From positions 17,149,904 through 17,213,903 of the forward strand of contig NC_084483.1 in the NCBI RefSeq assembly GCF_030035675.1: a DNA stretch of 64,000 nucleotides. The letters are read 5' to 3'. Below are positions 32,746 through 43,095 of this stretch, piece after piece. Under the pieces are notes generated by a model, which was given only the letters and a program-made list of their open reading frames with translations, searched no databases and had not been told where the DNA came from. The DNA is from Rhineura floridana (lineage: Eukaryota; Chordata; Lepidosauria; Squamata; Rhineuridae). The translations under genes were made by a program, and so were the position numbers. Each line of letters starts with the position of its first letter. Position 1 is the stretch's first letter.

Positions 32746-34077
32746 TAAAATTAAGTTGAATTAAAATTGTACAACTGCATATCTAATGGAAGAACCAACT
32801 ACCTGAAAAGTCTAGGAATTAGATCCTGGCATTCATATGAACCTGAATACAATTAATCTAGGGAGTGAACGTTGGAAAGTATGAAGCGATACAGCTTTTT
32901 ATAGTGGCATGGAATGTTATGTAGCAAGATTCCCAGTTATCAGCATCCCATCAGCCTGGATGCTGTCAATCCATGAGAAATGCAACAAGCAACAATGAAG
33001 CCATGGGATATTTTAAGACAGTTATTAGATGGGAGTGCCCTAGATGCCCAGCAGATGTTTCTAGGCACTTACTTGTCATGGCACATCACTTGTCATTAAG
33101 AGTGACTGTGCTACAGGAAAGGACCATAAAGATTCACATCCACAGAGTTTGTTTGCTTTTGTCATCCCCACTGTTAAGTACTTTCAGGATACTTTAAGTA
33201 AAAAAGTAATGTACCTTGGAATCTGTGTCTTCACATCTGCCCAACCCTGACTTTTGAAATGCCCTTACCTTTGGCATTTCTTCCCTTCTAACAGCAACAA
33301 GGGCACAATAACAAAAAAGCACAAGGCATAACATTTCTAATGTAAATACTACATTCCTGCTATACTTTGGCACTGCAGAAGCTGGAACTTTAGGACACTA
33401 CATACCCAATAAAATAACATGGGCAAACTGTGTGGTCTTATTTTTTGTTTTAGAGCTCAGCTTGGGAAGGCAGTTACCCAGAGGGGACATTTGCAGAAGA
33501 AAATTAGCAGGGAAGAGAGTATTTTGGTACCCCTATTCCCAGGGCCTACAACTTCTACCTTGCAAATGCCTCCTCCCCTCCTAGCCTGCATGAGAGTTAT
33601 GATGAAAAACAGGGTTGGAAACTTCATTATCCTTGAAATGTCTAATTTGGCCTTCTGTGTATGGCTACAAAAGCAAAGGGCAGTACAGTTTGGCCCAGTT
33701 ACCAGCCAGAGGAGGTCTCTGGGAGGAAGCATCCTTTTCTCCTCATTTGGATGTTTCCAAACCAATCTCCCACCTCAGCTTTTTTCCTCCATACGTCCTG
33801 CTTTGCGTAGCCTCTATGTTCAGTCTAATCCTATGCATCTTTACTCAGTCATACTAATTTCAATGGCAATTGCTCCCAAACACGTATGGACAGGATTTCA
33901 ACCTTAGATTGTAATCCTGGAGGATTATACCCCTGTCTTGATTTTGATTTATTTACTGTAGGTGCTAATAAAAATGGGTGATCTCCAACAGTAACCATAT
34001 TCAGAGTAGACTCATTGAAATCAATGACTTTAACTCAAATCCATTGCTGTCAATAGGTCTACTGAGATGATAACTTA
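32746..34077. other. Mostly unrecognised; two MITE-like scraps near 33830 and 33990
   Basis: The 162-codon frame at 33419-33907 has no recognisable domain. At about 33825-33900 and 33985-34075 are 'agtctaatcctatgcat' and 'agtagactcattgaaatcaa' repeats of the dispersed palindromic type. Confidence 0.45.
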
Positions 34078-34457
34078 GGGTTCTTCCAGTGGCTAGTTTA
34101 TCAACCATTCATCCAGACTTGTTTTACCAAGTTAATGTGAAGTTTAGACTATGTTTGGTCTTTATTGAGCATTCATTCTGATTTGTTTGTGGGGAGGTTA
34201 TATATGACTATAAGCTTTCATCCTGATTTGTTTGCATGGTATTTATATGTCTTCCTGTTCATCATTCATTCACCCCAAACTTTTCAGTATATTTCCCTGT
34301 CACTTTCCTAACTACAAAAAGTCAGTTTTTTTGTATTTAAAGTGGGTTGATTGTGTTAGGACATCAGAGTGCTTCAATTTACTTTAATTGTGCAAACCTA
34401 AATTCCTGGCATACTCTTGAATACCTCACATAAAATACTGACCGTCTGGACGTGACC
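34078..34457. mobile_element. Harbinger-like MITE with TTA flanks
   Basis: The element is 380 bp and TTA occurs at both edges (34075-34077 and 34458-34460). The ends GGGTTCTTCCAG and (reverse complement) GGTCACGTCCAG are imperfect inverted repeats. The body matches 15619-16007. Confidence 0.7.
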
Positions 34458-34626
34458 TTAGTTGGCTATCACCCAATGACAACGCTGACAACAACAACAT
34501 TTTCAAGATACAGTAGGGATTTGCATAGGCCTGCCACATCTCCCTGGATATGGCAATTCCAGATGTTACTAGTTTCTTATAGAGAACCTATTCCTTCACC
34601 AGTAACCAAAGACAAATGAGCACATA

Positions 34627-34768
34627 GTCAAGGTCTAAAAAATGTGATATATTCTAAAAAAAATGCAGAAATAGTGGAAAATAAATGAGCACATAAAGTC
34701 ATAAAGCCATATTTCCCACTATTTCTGCATATTTTTCAGAATATAACATGTTTTATTAGACTTTGACT
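34627..34768. mobile_element. 142-bp palindrome, MITE-like
   Basis: The left arm 'gtcaaggtctaaaaaatgtg' mirrors the right arm 'ataacatgttttattagact'; 'atgcagaaatagtgg' mirrors 'cccactatttctgcat'. The stem has a loop of about 30 bp. No target duplication is clear. Confidence 0.6.
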
Positions 34769-34769
34769 A

Positions 34770-35979
34770 TTTTATTATCCATAGCTCATTAACAAGTTTT
34801 AACAAAAATAAGAAGAGAAATTGAAAAGAATGATGAAAATTAGAGCAAAAATGTAAAACATTTTCAGGGGAAAAACCCAAATATATTGTCCCCTTTGGGT
34901 GATACAAAACAACTGGGAAGAAAACAAGTTTTTAATAATTAACTTATGTCCCTGGAGTTGAAGTCTTGGGCCACTGGGGAATTATTAAAAATCCAATCTT
35001 CTGTTTTCATCCATTCCATAGATGGAAGTTAAGTATTTGGCTTTCTAATGATGACACAGGATGCAACCCTGCATTTAACTATGCACACTTAAGCTTAGAG
35101 GTATTTCCCGCTAGACTCAGCAGGAAGGATGTGTTTTGTGAGACGTGTGCAGGATCATGGCACACATCTCGTTTGTTTCAACCGTCTTTCCCAAATCTCC
35201 ATATAACTAGTAACTGCTGAATTAACATACTAAAATTTGGTGTTCCGTTGTTGTTTTTAAGAAGAATGGGGAATTTTATTAGGGGCAGTTTTCCTTACAG
35301 TGCTACATGGGAGAAATTGCAACCCACATGCCAGAACTGTTAGGCTAGTGTTATTAAATAAACATAGGAAAATACGTCCCTGGAGTATACATTGCTTAAA
35401 ATAAATACATAAAAAGGTTGTCTGTTCATAGCTAAGCAGTAAAAGCTTCGTTCCTTAACACAGTTGGTAGGAGTACATACATGGGACCAACGTGGGGCCT
35501 ACATGGAGGTATGAATAGCGTTTGACACTTGATCAAGCCTGTAGATGCGGTCTCCGAGTTCAGCCTCATAAAAGAGTAACGCATTACAGTATACACAAAA
35601 CTAACCAACTTATTTGCTTCCCGCCTCCCAGCCATTCGATTTACATCGAAATCTAGTTAATCCCATTGTCTGCAAAAACCCGAAACTGAACTCCTGTTCC
35701 TAAGCTTTAAAAAGAGCCACTACTCAGTATCTTTGCCTGAGAAAGGATTGAGGTGTTTACTTAACAATCTTGCCAATTAAGTTATCGAAGCAGGTTTTTT
35801 TCTCAGGGCGAAAAAGAAAAGACAAAACCCGACGCTGCAGATTGGGAGGTAGTGGAGGGCAAAAAAGGGCCAGTATTAATGCTGCCAATTACAACACTGG
35901 TTAGTGTAAACTTTAAAGCGGGTTAAAAGGTTCACTTTCCTTGCTGTAGAAGCCTGATGGTACATACAAAGCATTCGTT
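34770..35979. other. Upstream flank of SPTLC3, no recognised feature
   Basis: No gene or clear repeat. The last 350 bp, toward the promoter, contain some CpG and a nuclear-receptor-like half-site pair at 35920-35934 (GGGTTAAAAGGTTCA). Confidence 0.45.
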
Positions 35980-36428
35980 CTCCCACTTTTAAAATTAAAC
36001 TTATAACTATCATACGCCCTTGGCTTCACGCTCAACAGGCACGCACGGGCTGCACTTCGTCAGACGAGTAGAAGGGAGTGTGCCTTTAAGCGTTCCCTCC
36101 TTCTTCTCCGCCCCCTTTCTCCTTCCTTTCCTAATCCAATTGAATCACAATTAGATGCTCAGTACCCAGCATGGGCTGTATGCTTTGCTTTGTGATTTTA
36201 AAAAAGCAACTTTTTGCCATTGTCGCTCACTGGGGTTGAAGGTAACAGTTTGCTTTTTAGCTGCCTAGATTTTGTGAAGCGATAGCTACCTCCTTGAAAA
36301 GCCAGCCAGACCAGTTGGATGCCTTTCTACAGCTCTCTCTGTAGGAAACTTTCATCTGCTCATCCCACTTTGGCTTGTTAAAGTACGGAGACACTCCTAA
36401 AGGGCTGGGAAACTGCTCTTTTAAAGAA
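35980..36428 (+). promoter_or_regulatory. SPTLC3: Putative SPTLC3 promoter and 5' UTR
   Basis: The DNA just upstream of the SPTLC3 ATG contains a GC box (CTCCGCCCCC at about 36106-36115), a CCAAT box (36136-36140) and a TATA-like TTTTAAAAAA (about 36197-36205). Several CpGs lie at 36010-36110, so it is locally more CpG-rich than its surroundings but not a strong island. The transcription start is unknown. No ATG occurs in frame upstream of 36429 before the local frame runs out. All regulatory roles are inferred. Confidence 0.5.
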
Positions 36429-36539
36429 ATGGCTAATCCTAAAATTGTCTCCAATGGACATTTATGCTGCCATCAGAAAAGGAATAATTTATTAAAGCAT
36501 GACATCCACAAGAAAAATGGAGTTGTTAAAGAAATCAAG
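36429..36539 (+). CDS. SPTLC3: SPTLC3 first coding exon (partial gene)
   Basis: SPTLC3 is a pyridoxal-phosphate subunit of serine palmitoyltransferase. With SPTLC1 in the endoplasmic reticulum membrane it condenses serine with acyl-CoA, the first step of sphingolipid synthesis, and favours shorter or branched chains. The 37 codons read MANPKIVSNGHLCCHQK... to KKNGVVKEIK. Human SPTLC3 begins MANPGGGAVCNGKLHNHKK and has KNGIVKE nearby (from memory), so the start, the VxNGxL block and the KNG[IV]VKE block agree. The ATG has G at -3 and +4. The exon ends at a consensus donor, AAG|GTAAGC (36540), in phase 0. The catalytic domain is in later exons outside the window. Remaining doubt is that only 37 residues are available. 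Confidence 0.82.
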
Positions 36540-37240
36540 GTAAGCTTTGCATTTCAGGTTCAGTACCTTGAATGCTTCTTTAACCAACTTAAGCCACTTA
36601 AAAAAAGAAAGAAGCGTTCTACTTGTATGTGTATGGGGAAGTTTATTATCCCTCTTTATATATATAATCGAAATGCCTAGGCACGGGGCTAGTCCATCTT
36701 TTCTAACAAGTCAGCGTCCTCAAGTCAGAGAGACTAGATTGCTTAAGCCATACCTGGGTTGTTGCTACTTCAATCACCCCCCTTCTAATTAGTTTCTAGT
36801 AAGTTATAGCTGACTAGGTTATGCATGCTGTGAATATATAGTTATCTGTCTAGAAGCCTCTCTCAGCACAGCTCATATAGCAATTTGAATTACTACCCAC
36901 TGCTTCCTCCCCGTTCTCATAAATGCTGTGTGAGTGTAATTTACAAAGTGGGAGCCAGGTGTATCATTTTTTATGTTGTCTGTTTCATAGATGGTACAAG
37001 CTCAGTATTTTTGTTAAACTATACCAAGTGAAGATACTGTCCTCCTCATCTGATGTCTCATCCTGCCTCCATCACTTTATCTTCCTCTGATTCAGTTTCT
37101 CATTGGCCATCACACCTCTCGGAAGCTTCCTGGCAGGTTACTGGGTGACAAGCTTGCAAAACAGGTCTTTGCCAAAGTTTGAGAAGGGGGGGTGGCTCTT
37201 ATGCATATAGGAAAAAAACATTATTTGACTTTGAAATGTA

Positions 37241-37648
37241 TGCTTGTGGTGAAAGCTGGACATGGGAAGCTTCCCAAGTCAGACCACTGTTCCATCCAGC
37301 TCAGTGTTGTCTACAATGTGCCATTGGTCTTCAACTGGTGAGTTATCAGTCACTAATGGGTTGTAGCATGGCCTAAAGTGGATTGCAATGGCAGCACTAC
37401 CACCATACGGATATCTGGCTAAAAAAAGTTAAATAAGAAATAAATCCCCAAATTTATGTTTGGGTTAAAGCTGGAGCCCAGATCTGAAAAGGCTGAAGAC
37501 TACTGGTGCACTGGCTGGTGATAGTTCTCCAGGGCTTTAGACAGGAGTTTTTCTGAGCCCTACCTGGAGATGCCATGGATGTGAACCTAGAATCCATTCT
37601 GTGAAAAGCACATACTCTTAACACTGAACTACAGATCTTTCCCCTTAA
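37241..37648 (-). mobile_element. tRNA-derived SINE (CR1-type tail), split by a hAT MITE
   Basis: 'aagcttcccaagtcagacca' and 'catccagctcagtgttgtct' at the left, and 'ccctacctggagatgcca' with 'cttaacactgaactacag' at the right, are the two ends of the SINE family seen at 23462. The piece between 37322 and 37505 is a separate insertion. Confidence 0.75.
37322..37505. mobile_element. hAT-type MITE (CATTGGTCTTCAAC ends) inside the SINE
   Basis: The left end CATTGGTCTTCAAC is mirrored by 'gctgaagactactg' at the right. Reads like a SPIN/Space-invader-style hAT MITE ('actggtgagttatcagtcac'). The 8-bp duplication is unclear. Confidence 0.55.
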
Positions 37649-37650
37649 GG

Positions 37651-37786
37651 CAGTGATGGAGGACCTGTAGTCCTCCAGATGTTACTGGACTACAACTCCC
37701 AAAAGTTCCAGCAGGCATGACCAATGGTCAGGAATGATGGGAGTTGAAGCTCAGAATCTGGAGGGGCACTGTTTACTCCTTCCTTG
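37651..37786. mobile_element. hAT MITE ('ctccagatgtt' family)
   Basis: The flanking duplication is ccttaagg (37643-37650) against ccctaagg (37787-37794). The body 'gtcctccagatgttactgga' mirrors 'cagaatctggaggggcactg', and 'tggactacaactcccaaaag' mirrors 'atgatgggagttgaagctca'. A truncated relative is at 63352-63400. Confidence 0.75.
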
Positions 37787-38283
37787 CCCTAAGGTAAAAA
37801 CTGAGTTTTTTCTTACATTAAAAAGCTTCAAGAGGATAGAAATTGATTATCTGTGAGACTTTAAAAGCTGTGGTTTTGTTGAGTGAAGTACAAAGTGTTC
37901 ATTTATAAGCTAGCGTTGCTTTGTCAAATAGTATCTTGTTTTCGACTTTTCCATGTGTGGTAAAGTACTCTGATGATGGAACAGCTGTTGATTGAATTGT
38001 CAGACTTGGAGGCCTTCCAAACAAGAACTTCCTATCTTGAGTCTCTTCCTATCATGAACTGCACACACTGCTATGCTTATTAAGCAGACACACCCAAAGC
38101 CTGGCCCAAGGAGTGTCTGTGGGTGGCTCTTGCTTGCTTGGCATAAAACCTTGGTGTGATTACTTGTGTAATTTAAGGAAAGGGATACGTTAGTGACTCC
38201 CATTCAATCTGAGAGGTTCACAATTTTGAGGATTAGCTCTACCTGCAGCAGTAGTTCCTTGATGAATGCTGGAAGAGTACTTA

Positions 38284-38412
38284 TGTTATGTTACGTTTTA
38301 TTTCTAGGCCGCCTTTTGGCCAAATAGGCCCCCAAGGCGGCTTACACACAAATAAAAATACAAATACAAAATGCAAATAAAAACAATACAATTTACAAAA
38401 GAAAAAAATCAA
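38284..38412 (-). mobile_element. L2-type LINE 3' end
   Basis: Reverse complement of an L2 3' end ('aggccgccttttggccaaat', 'ccaaggcggcttacacac') followed by an A-rich UTR. It lies 75 bp before the minisatellite. Confidence 0.65.
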
Positions 38413-38484
38413 ACTAACAAAGTCCTAACATCTCTAAAAAAAATAGGAGCAGCAAACCACAAGCATTAATCTTTCTGGTAAAGG

Positions 38485-39135
38485 GTAGTCCCCAGAAAAA
38501 TGTCACTAAGAGCAGGGGTGGGGGGCAAAGCAGGTGGAAAAGCATTCCCCTTGATGGTCCCAGCACAGTCCCATCCCTACAGCAGCACACCTCAGTCCGC
38601 AGCTCTTCTTGATAAGGCCCACGCAGAGGAGTGGGGCAAGGCAGATGGAAATGCTCGCCCCTTGATGGTCGCAGCAGTCCCACCCCAGCAGCAGCACCTC
38701 TCAGTCTGCAGCTCCTCCTGATATGGCCCAGACAGAGGAGTGGGGCAAGACAGATGGAAATGCTTGCCCCTTGATGGTCCCAGCAGTCTCATCCCTGCAG
38801 CAGCACATCTCAGTCTGCAGCTCTTCCTGATAAGGCCCAGGCAGAGGGGTGGGGCAAGGCAGATGGAAATGCTTGCCCCTTGATGGTCCCAGCACAGTCC
38901 CATCCCTGCAGCAGCACATCTCAGTCTGCAGCTCTTCCTGATAAGGCCCACGCAGAGGAGTGGGGCAAGGCAGATGGAGATGCTTGCCCGTTGATGGTCC
39001 CAGCAGTCTCACCCCAGCAGCAGTACCTCTCAGTCTGCAGCTCCTCCTGATATGGCCCAGGCAGAGGGGTGGGGCAAGACAGATAGAAATGCTTGCCCCT
39101 TGATGGTCCCAGCACAGTCTCATCCCTGCAGCGAA
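38485..39135. repeat. 110-bp minisatellite, nearly six units, in SPTLC3 intron 1
   Basis: The block 'gtggggcaag' recurs at 38631, 38740, 38849, 38960 and 39069, with a first copy (gtggggggcaaagcagg) at 38519. Periods are 112, 109, 109, 111 and 109 bp. Units also share 'ttgatggtcccagcag' and 'cagtctgcagctc'. Two alternating unit types differ at 'cacagtcccatccctgcagc' against 'cagtctcaccccagcagc'. Minus-strand frames up to 154 codons read repeated ...YQEELQTEMCCCRDGT..., a by-product of the repeat; 110 is not a multiple of three. Confidence 0.92.
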
Positions 39136-40137
39136 GATAAGAATCCATTCGGGAGAAGAGATCATTTGACAAATGTAGTGACTTGCATTAAGAGGGTACA
39201 GACAGCCAGTAAAATAATATTTTAAAAGTATAAGAGATCAGAATACTTGCCAGTTTTCCGTTTTTGGAGTACCTGTTAATACTGTTCTGGAACACATGGG
39301 CACTTCTTAACAATGTCTGGAAAAATCAATCTAGAAGACAATGGTGTTCTAAACGCCCTTTCTGTAGTAATACTTTGTTTTCTTAACCTTACTCCAAATA
39401 TGACATGGGTTTTAAAACTGCCTTGTAAATCCATGGAATAGACACATAATTTATCACACTTGGTTCCAGCTAAATGTGTTTTCAGTGTGACGTCTACACA
39501 CGTGTTTTGGGTGATGAGTTTGTTGGAGGGAAAAATACTATTTTTGCGTACTGTGCTTTTGAGGAAGGTGATCCTTGAGAGTTGCCATCTGAAGTGTTTG
39601 AGATCTTCATGCAAGGTTTTTTTTTCTTTTTCTTTTCACTGCCTCCCAAGTGAACTTCCTTTCCTCCTATCACCTTATATCTCCCTCTGGGTCCTGCAAT
39701 TTTTGTATGCCCTGGAATGGGGTCTTGCAACTGATTTATGGCTGCTGACATTCTATAAATTTTGTCTACTTCTAAGTATACATGCAGATGCTCAGGCTGG
39801 GAACTGTCATCCAGTCAATCATATAGGCATGCCATCAAGACCTTCACCTGTGTACATTCCTACATATCTGGCTGCTGTTAAAGGCACAGGTCCGGGACCA
39901 GTAGAAAAAATTAGGAATCCAAACTGCATTCGATATACATATATCTTCTTGGGAGCAAGTCCTATTGTATTCAGCAGTACCTACTTCCAAGTAAACATGC
40001 ATAGTATTGGGATGCTTATGGTAAAATAAACTATGTTCCGGAAGGTAATAGTTGTTGGTTTCTCATATAGGACTGAGGTATTGTCACTAAATGTAAGTAT
40101 TAGTTACAACTATGAGGATTAACTTAGCTGTGTTTAC
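39136..40137. other. Intron DNA; one palindromic repeat near 39945
   Basis: No exon or clear repeat except a dispersed palindromic unit at about 39945-40015 ('ggagcaagtcctattgtatt', 'aagtaaacatgcatag'). The 189-codon frame at 39460-40029 matches nothing I know. Confidence 0.45.
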
Positions 40138-40222
40138 TAACACAATCCTATGCATTTCACTCAAAAGTGAATTCCACCATGTTCAGTGGGGATTACTCTC
40201 ATATGGGTGTGCATAGGATTGA
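40138..40222. repeat. Dispersed 'caatcctatgcat' palindromic repeat
   Basis: Reads 'cacaatcctatgcattt' ... 'gtgtgcataggattgaagc', a foldback unit of about 85 bp. It belongs to the same family as 24193-24275. Confidence 0.6.
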
Positions 40223-41189
40223 AGCTTTATAATGCACTGCCTACTGTTACTCCTGGCTCTGTCTATCATTTGCTCTCCTGACCTCCTCCTCACCTTCCCC
40301 AAGGGGCACCCTGAACTGCTGTCCTTCTGTAGGAGTTACTAAGGTTTTTTGAAGACATCCACATTCATAGATTAGGTTTGGCAAGTATTGTTTTCTGAAA
40401 CTCCTCCCTAATTCATACAAGTGATAGATATATGGAAGTAATAAATGGGATTTCTCACCTAAGATAAGTATGAACCAAGCTTAGAAGATAAATACTGGAG
40501 TTCAGGTACCTCCTGTGAGAGTAGCATTATGGGTACAAGTTGGGAATAGAAATGTTGTGATGGGAATGAGGGAATCAATAATATTCATACCTGTATGTTT
40601 GGGCTTCTTTCTCTTTACCTCATCATGCATATCAGTATCTGTTCTTCACTTGATTTTTGTTGTGAGCTCCAAATGTTGATCATATGATGATTTGTGTGAA
40701 GAATAATTGCATATGCTATCTATTTACTACTGGCTGCTGACTACATACTTCCACTGCATTATTGTTGTGCAAAAATGTTGTTTCATTACCCTTTAATCAC
40801 AGCTCACAACTCTGCTGGTACTTCTGTTGCAAGCATATCTCAATTCTTTAGCCCTATGCTTTGAACCTGGGAAAATATGTTGCCTCTTTGGGTGCCCCAA
40901 TAGCTGTTATGCTGGCTGAACAGAAGGTGGCTAGGCGTGTATCATGAGCATCTATTGCATATTCCCAGTATAACATAATTGTCACTGTCTATACTTTTCT
41001 GTATTTAATTTATTTCTGTCCTCATTGTTTACTATCCCCCTCTCCAACCATTTTTATCAGGACTGAGTGATCTGTGCGCCCCCCCCATGTTGTCAAGTTA
41101 GAACTCTCATCAACCCCAGCCAGTGTGCCTAATAATCATTGGTGATTGAAGCTGGCATCCAGCAATATGTGGAGGACCTTGGGTTCTCC
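40223..41189. other. Intron DNA, no recognised feature
   Basis: No gene or repeat recognised. Confidence 0.45.
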
Positions 41190-41356
41190 ACAGTGTGTGT
41201 CTCTCTCTCTGTGTGTGTGTCTCTGTGTGTGTGTGTCTGTGTCTATATCTATATATATCTGCAACTCAGGATAAGCATGCATCTGATGAAGAAGACTGTA
41301 GTCCATGAAATGGCTTAATATGTTATTCTTTAAGGTGTCACAAGGATTTTTGTGTT
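41190..41356 (+). mobile_element. Penelope-like element 3' end
   Basis: A GT/CT-rich microsatellite (41190-41250) precedes 'caactcaggataagcatgca', 'tctgatgaagaagactgtag' and 'gttattctttaaggtgtcac'. The same order occurs at 63795-63945, behind a Penelope GIY-YIG remnant. Confidence 0.65.
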
Positions 41357-41384
41357 ATGCTGTCCAAGCAAAAACAACTATTCA

Positions 41385-41700
41385 TCATCATCATCACTGT
41401 TTATTTGTATGCCGCCTTTCCATAACAATTTATGCACAAGGCAGCTCACAACATGAACAGAAAAAAATTACACAATTCACTGTAAGAAATAAATTCAAAT
41501 GGTCAATGTTAACAAAAACATCTTAAAAAACATACAATAAATTGACATATCCTTATAATTCCTAATAAAATCCAACAGTAAAATACAGAAGCATAATCCC
41601 AATAACAGCAAAACAAAAAACTGACCAGAAATTAAACTTTTACCCAAACAGAAGCCCCTAAATAACACCTCACAGTCAAGGTGATCTCTGGAATCTTCAG
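41385..41700 (-). mobile_element. L2-type LINE 3' end
   Basis: Begins with (ATC)n at 41383, then 'ttatttgtatgccgcctttc' and 'aaggcagctcacaacatgaa', the reverse complement of an L2 3' end, then an A-rich UTR. Confidence 0.65.
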
Positions 41701-42023
41701 GTAGTGATACCTTTTATAGCTGTAGTCAGTCAAGGCCCCACCCTTCCAGGCCAGTTGGAAAGAGGCCAGCAAGCAGGGAGAGGGTCTTGCGGACAAGATA
41801 GGTATTCCCAACTATTCCTCTGGGTATTCCCTGTTACTAGCAGTGAGTAACACAACTCTTCATCCACCTCCTGCTAAGCCTAGAACACTTTCTGAACCCT
41901 TTTGTTCACGATTTGTGTCCCCTTGCCATTTTGTGAACCTTTAGGATACTTTATTTTTAATTCTATTGTTTGTGTACTCTGCCTGTGATGAAGCATGCTT
42001 TCAGAAACAGTAGGGAAGAGTAG

Positions 42024-42187
42024 GGTTACATCCACACCATACATTTAAAGCATGTGCCTTCCTCAAAATAATCTTGGGAGCTGTAGTTAAGCATGCTGGG
42101 AATTGTAGCTCAGCAAGGAGCAAATGACAGCTCCCAGGATTCTTTGAGGGAAGCCATGTGCTTTAAATGTATGGCGTGGATGTGACC
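42024..42187. mobile_element. Palindromic MITE ('cccaggattctttg' family)
   Basis: 'acatccacaccatacattta' at the left and 'ttaaatgtatggcgtggatg' at the right form a palindrome of about 164 bp. Confidence 0.75.
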
Positions 42188-43000
42188 TAAGAGCAATTAG
42201 ACATAACAGCAAAGAAAAGAAATAACAGCAAAGTTCTCCCTCCCTGTTAGAAATTTGTGGCTAGGCTACAATGCTACCATTGCAAGGCTGAGGCTTGTAG
42301 AAATATTGCATAAAGGAAAACATGTGGCTAAAGTGCATGTGGTTTGATTACGATTATAGCAGTGTAATCCTTACAGTATTGAACTTTCAATAGTATTGGG
42401 CTTGTGATGAAAGAATATTGTTTATAGCTTTGCTTGAAGCTATATGTGGATGTAGAATGATTCTCACTACCAATTACCCAGGGAAATATTTGCTCATCCA
42501 ACTTGGAGTAGTTTGCTCTGAGACGCAATGAACCAATACCATTTTAAATCCGGAGGCCAAACAGGACTACCCAAAAATAAGACAGTGATTTCTATATACT
42601 TTGACTCCTTTGGTACGCGGAGGTATATGTCTGTAAATTGTTACCCAGCAAGCAATATAGCCCAGCGAGGACCTATGAGCTTTCAGGATGGATGGAATGT
42701 TGAGGTATTCATTGAGGAATGGTGATGGAATGAAAACTGGAGGTGGAGAAAAGAAAAGTGAAAACCTGCTCAAATGCCTGTAGTAAGTATCTTAGAGGAA
42801 GAGGATTAGGGTCTGGGGAATGTGTACTGTGGTGAGTGGGTGTCTAAACTGTTGCTCTGTACAGGGATACTTCAGAAGAAAAGGGCTCAATTTTTCTCTC
42901 CTTTCACACTTTGCGGAATCCATCCTCACCCCATCCCCGCCCTTGCTACATTGAAAGCTAATTGTTAGTGGTTTGGCGCTGATAGCCTCACTGTAGAAAC
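42188..43000. other. Intron DNA, no recognised feature
   Basis: No recognised gene or repeat. Confidence 0.45.
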
Positions 43001-43095
43001 ATAGGAAGCAGCCTTATGTATGCAGTTTGTCCATCTGATTCAGTGTTGTGTCTACTGAGACTAGCAGCAATTGTATAGAGTCTTACGCCAAGGTC
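43001..43095 (-). mobile_element. SINE (CR1-type tail) fragment
   Basis: 'aaacataggaagcagcctta' and 'gattcagtgttgtgtctact' match the tail end of the SINE at 23462; the tRNA part is absent. Confidence 0.6.

Noticed and set aside
33419-33907. 162-codon plus-strand frame as a gene
   Set aside because: No domain, no homology that I recognise, and an overlapping frame on the other strand is equally long in part.
36375-36428. N-terminal extension of SPTLC3 by 18 codons
   Set aside because: The frame is open, but its first codon is TTG rather than ATG. The first ATG, in a good context, is at 36429 and fits the MANP start of the family.
38414-39172. Cysteine-rich repeat protein encoded on the minus strand
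   Set aside because: The 110-bp period is not a multiple of three, so the repeated peptide appears in different frames. It is best explained by the minisatellite.
39460-40029. 189-codon frame in the intron
   Set aside because: It runs through a T-rich tract and a dispersed palindromic repeat; no domain or splice site pattern supports it.
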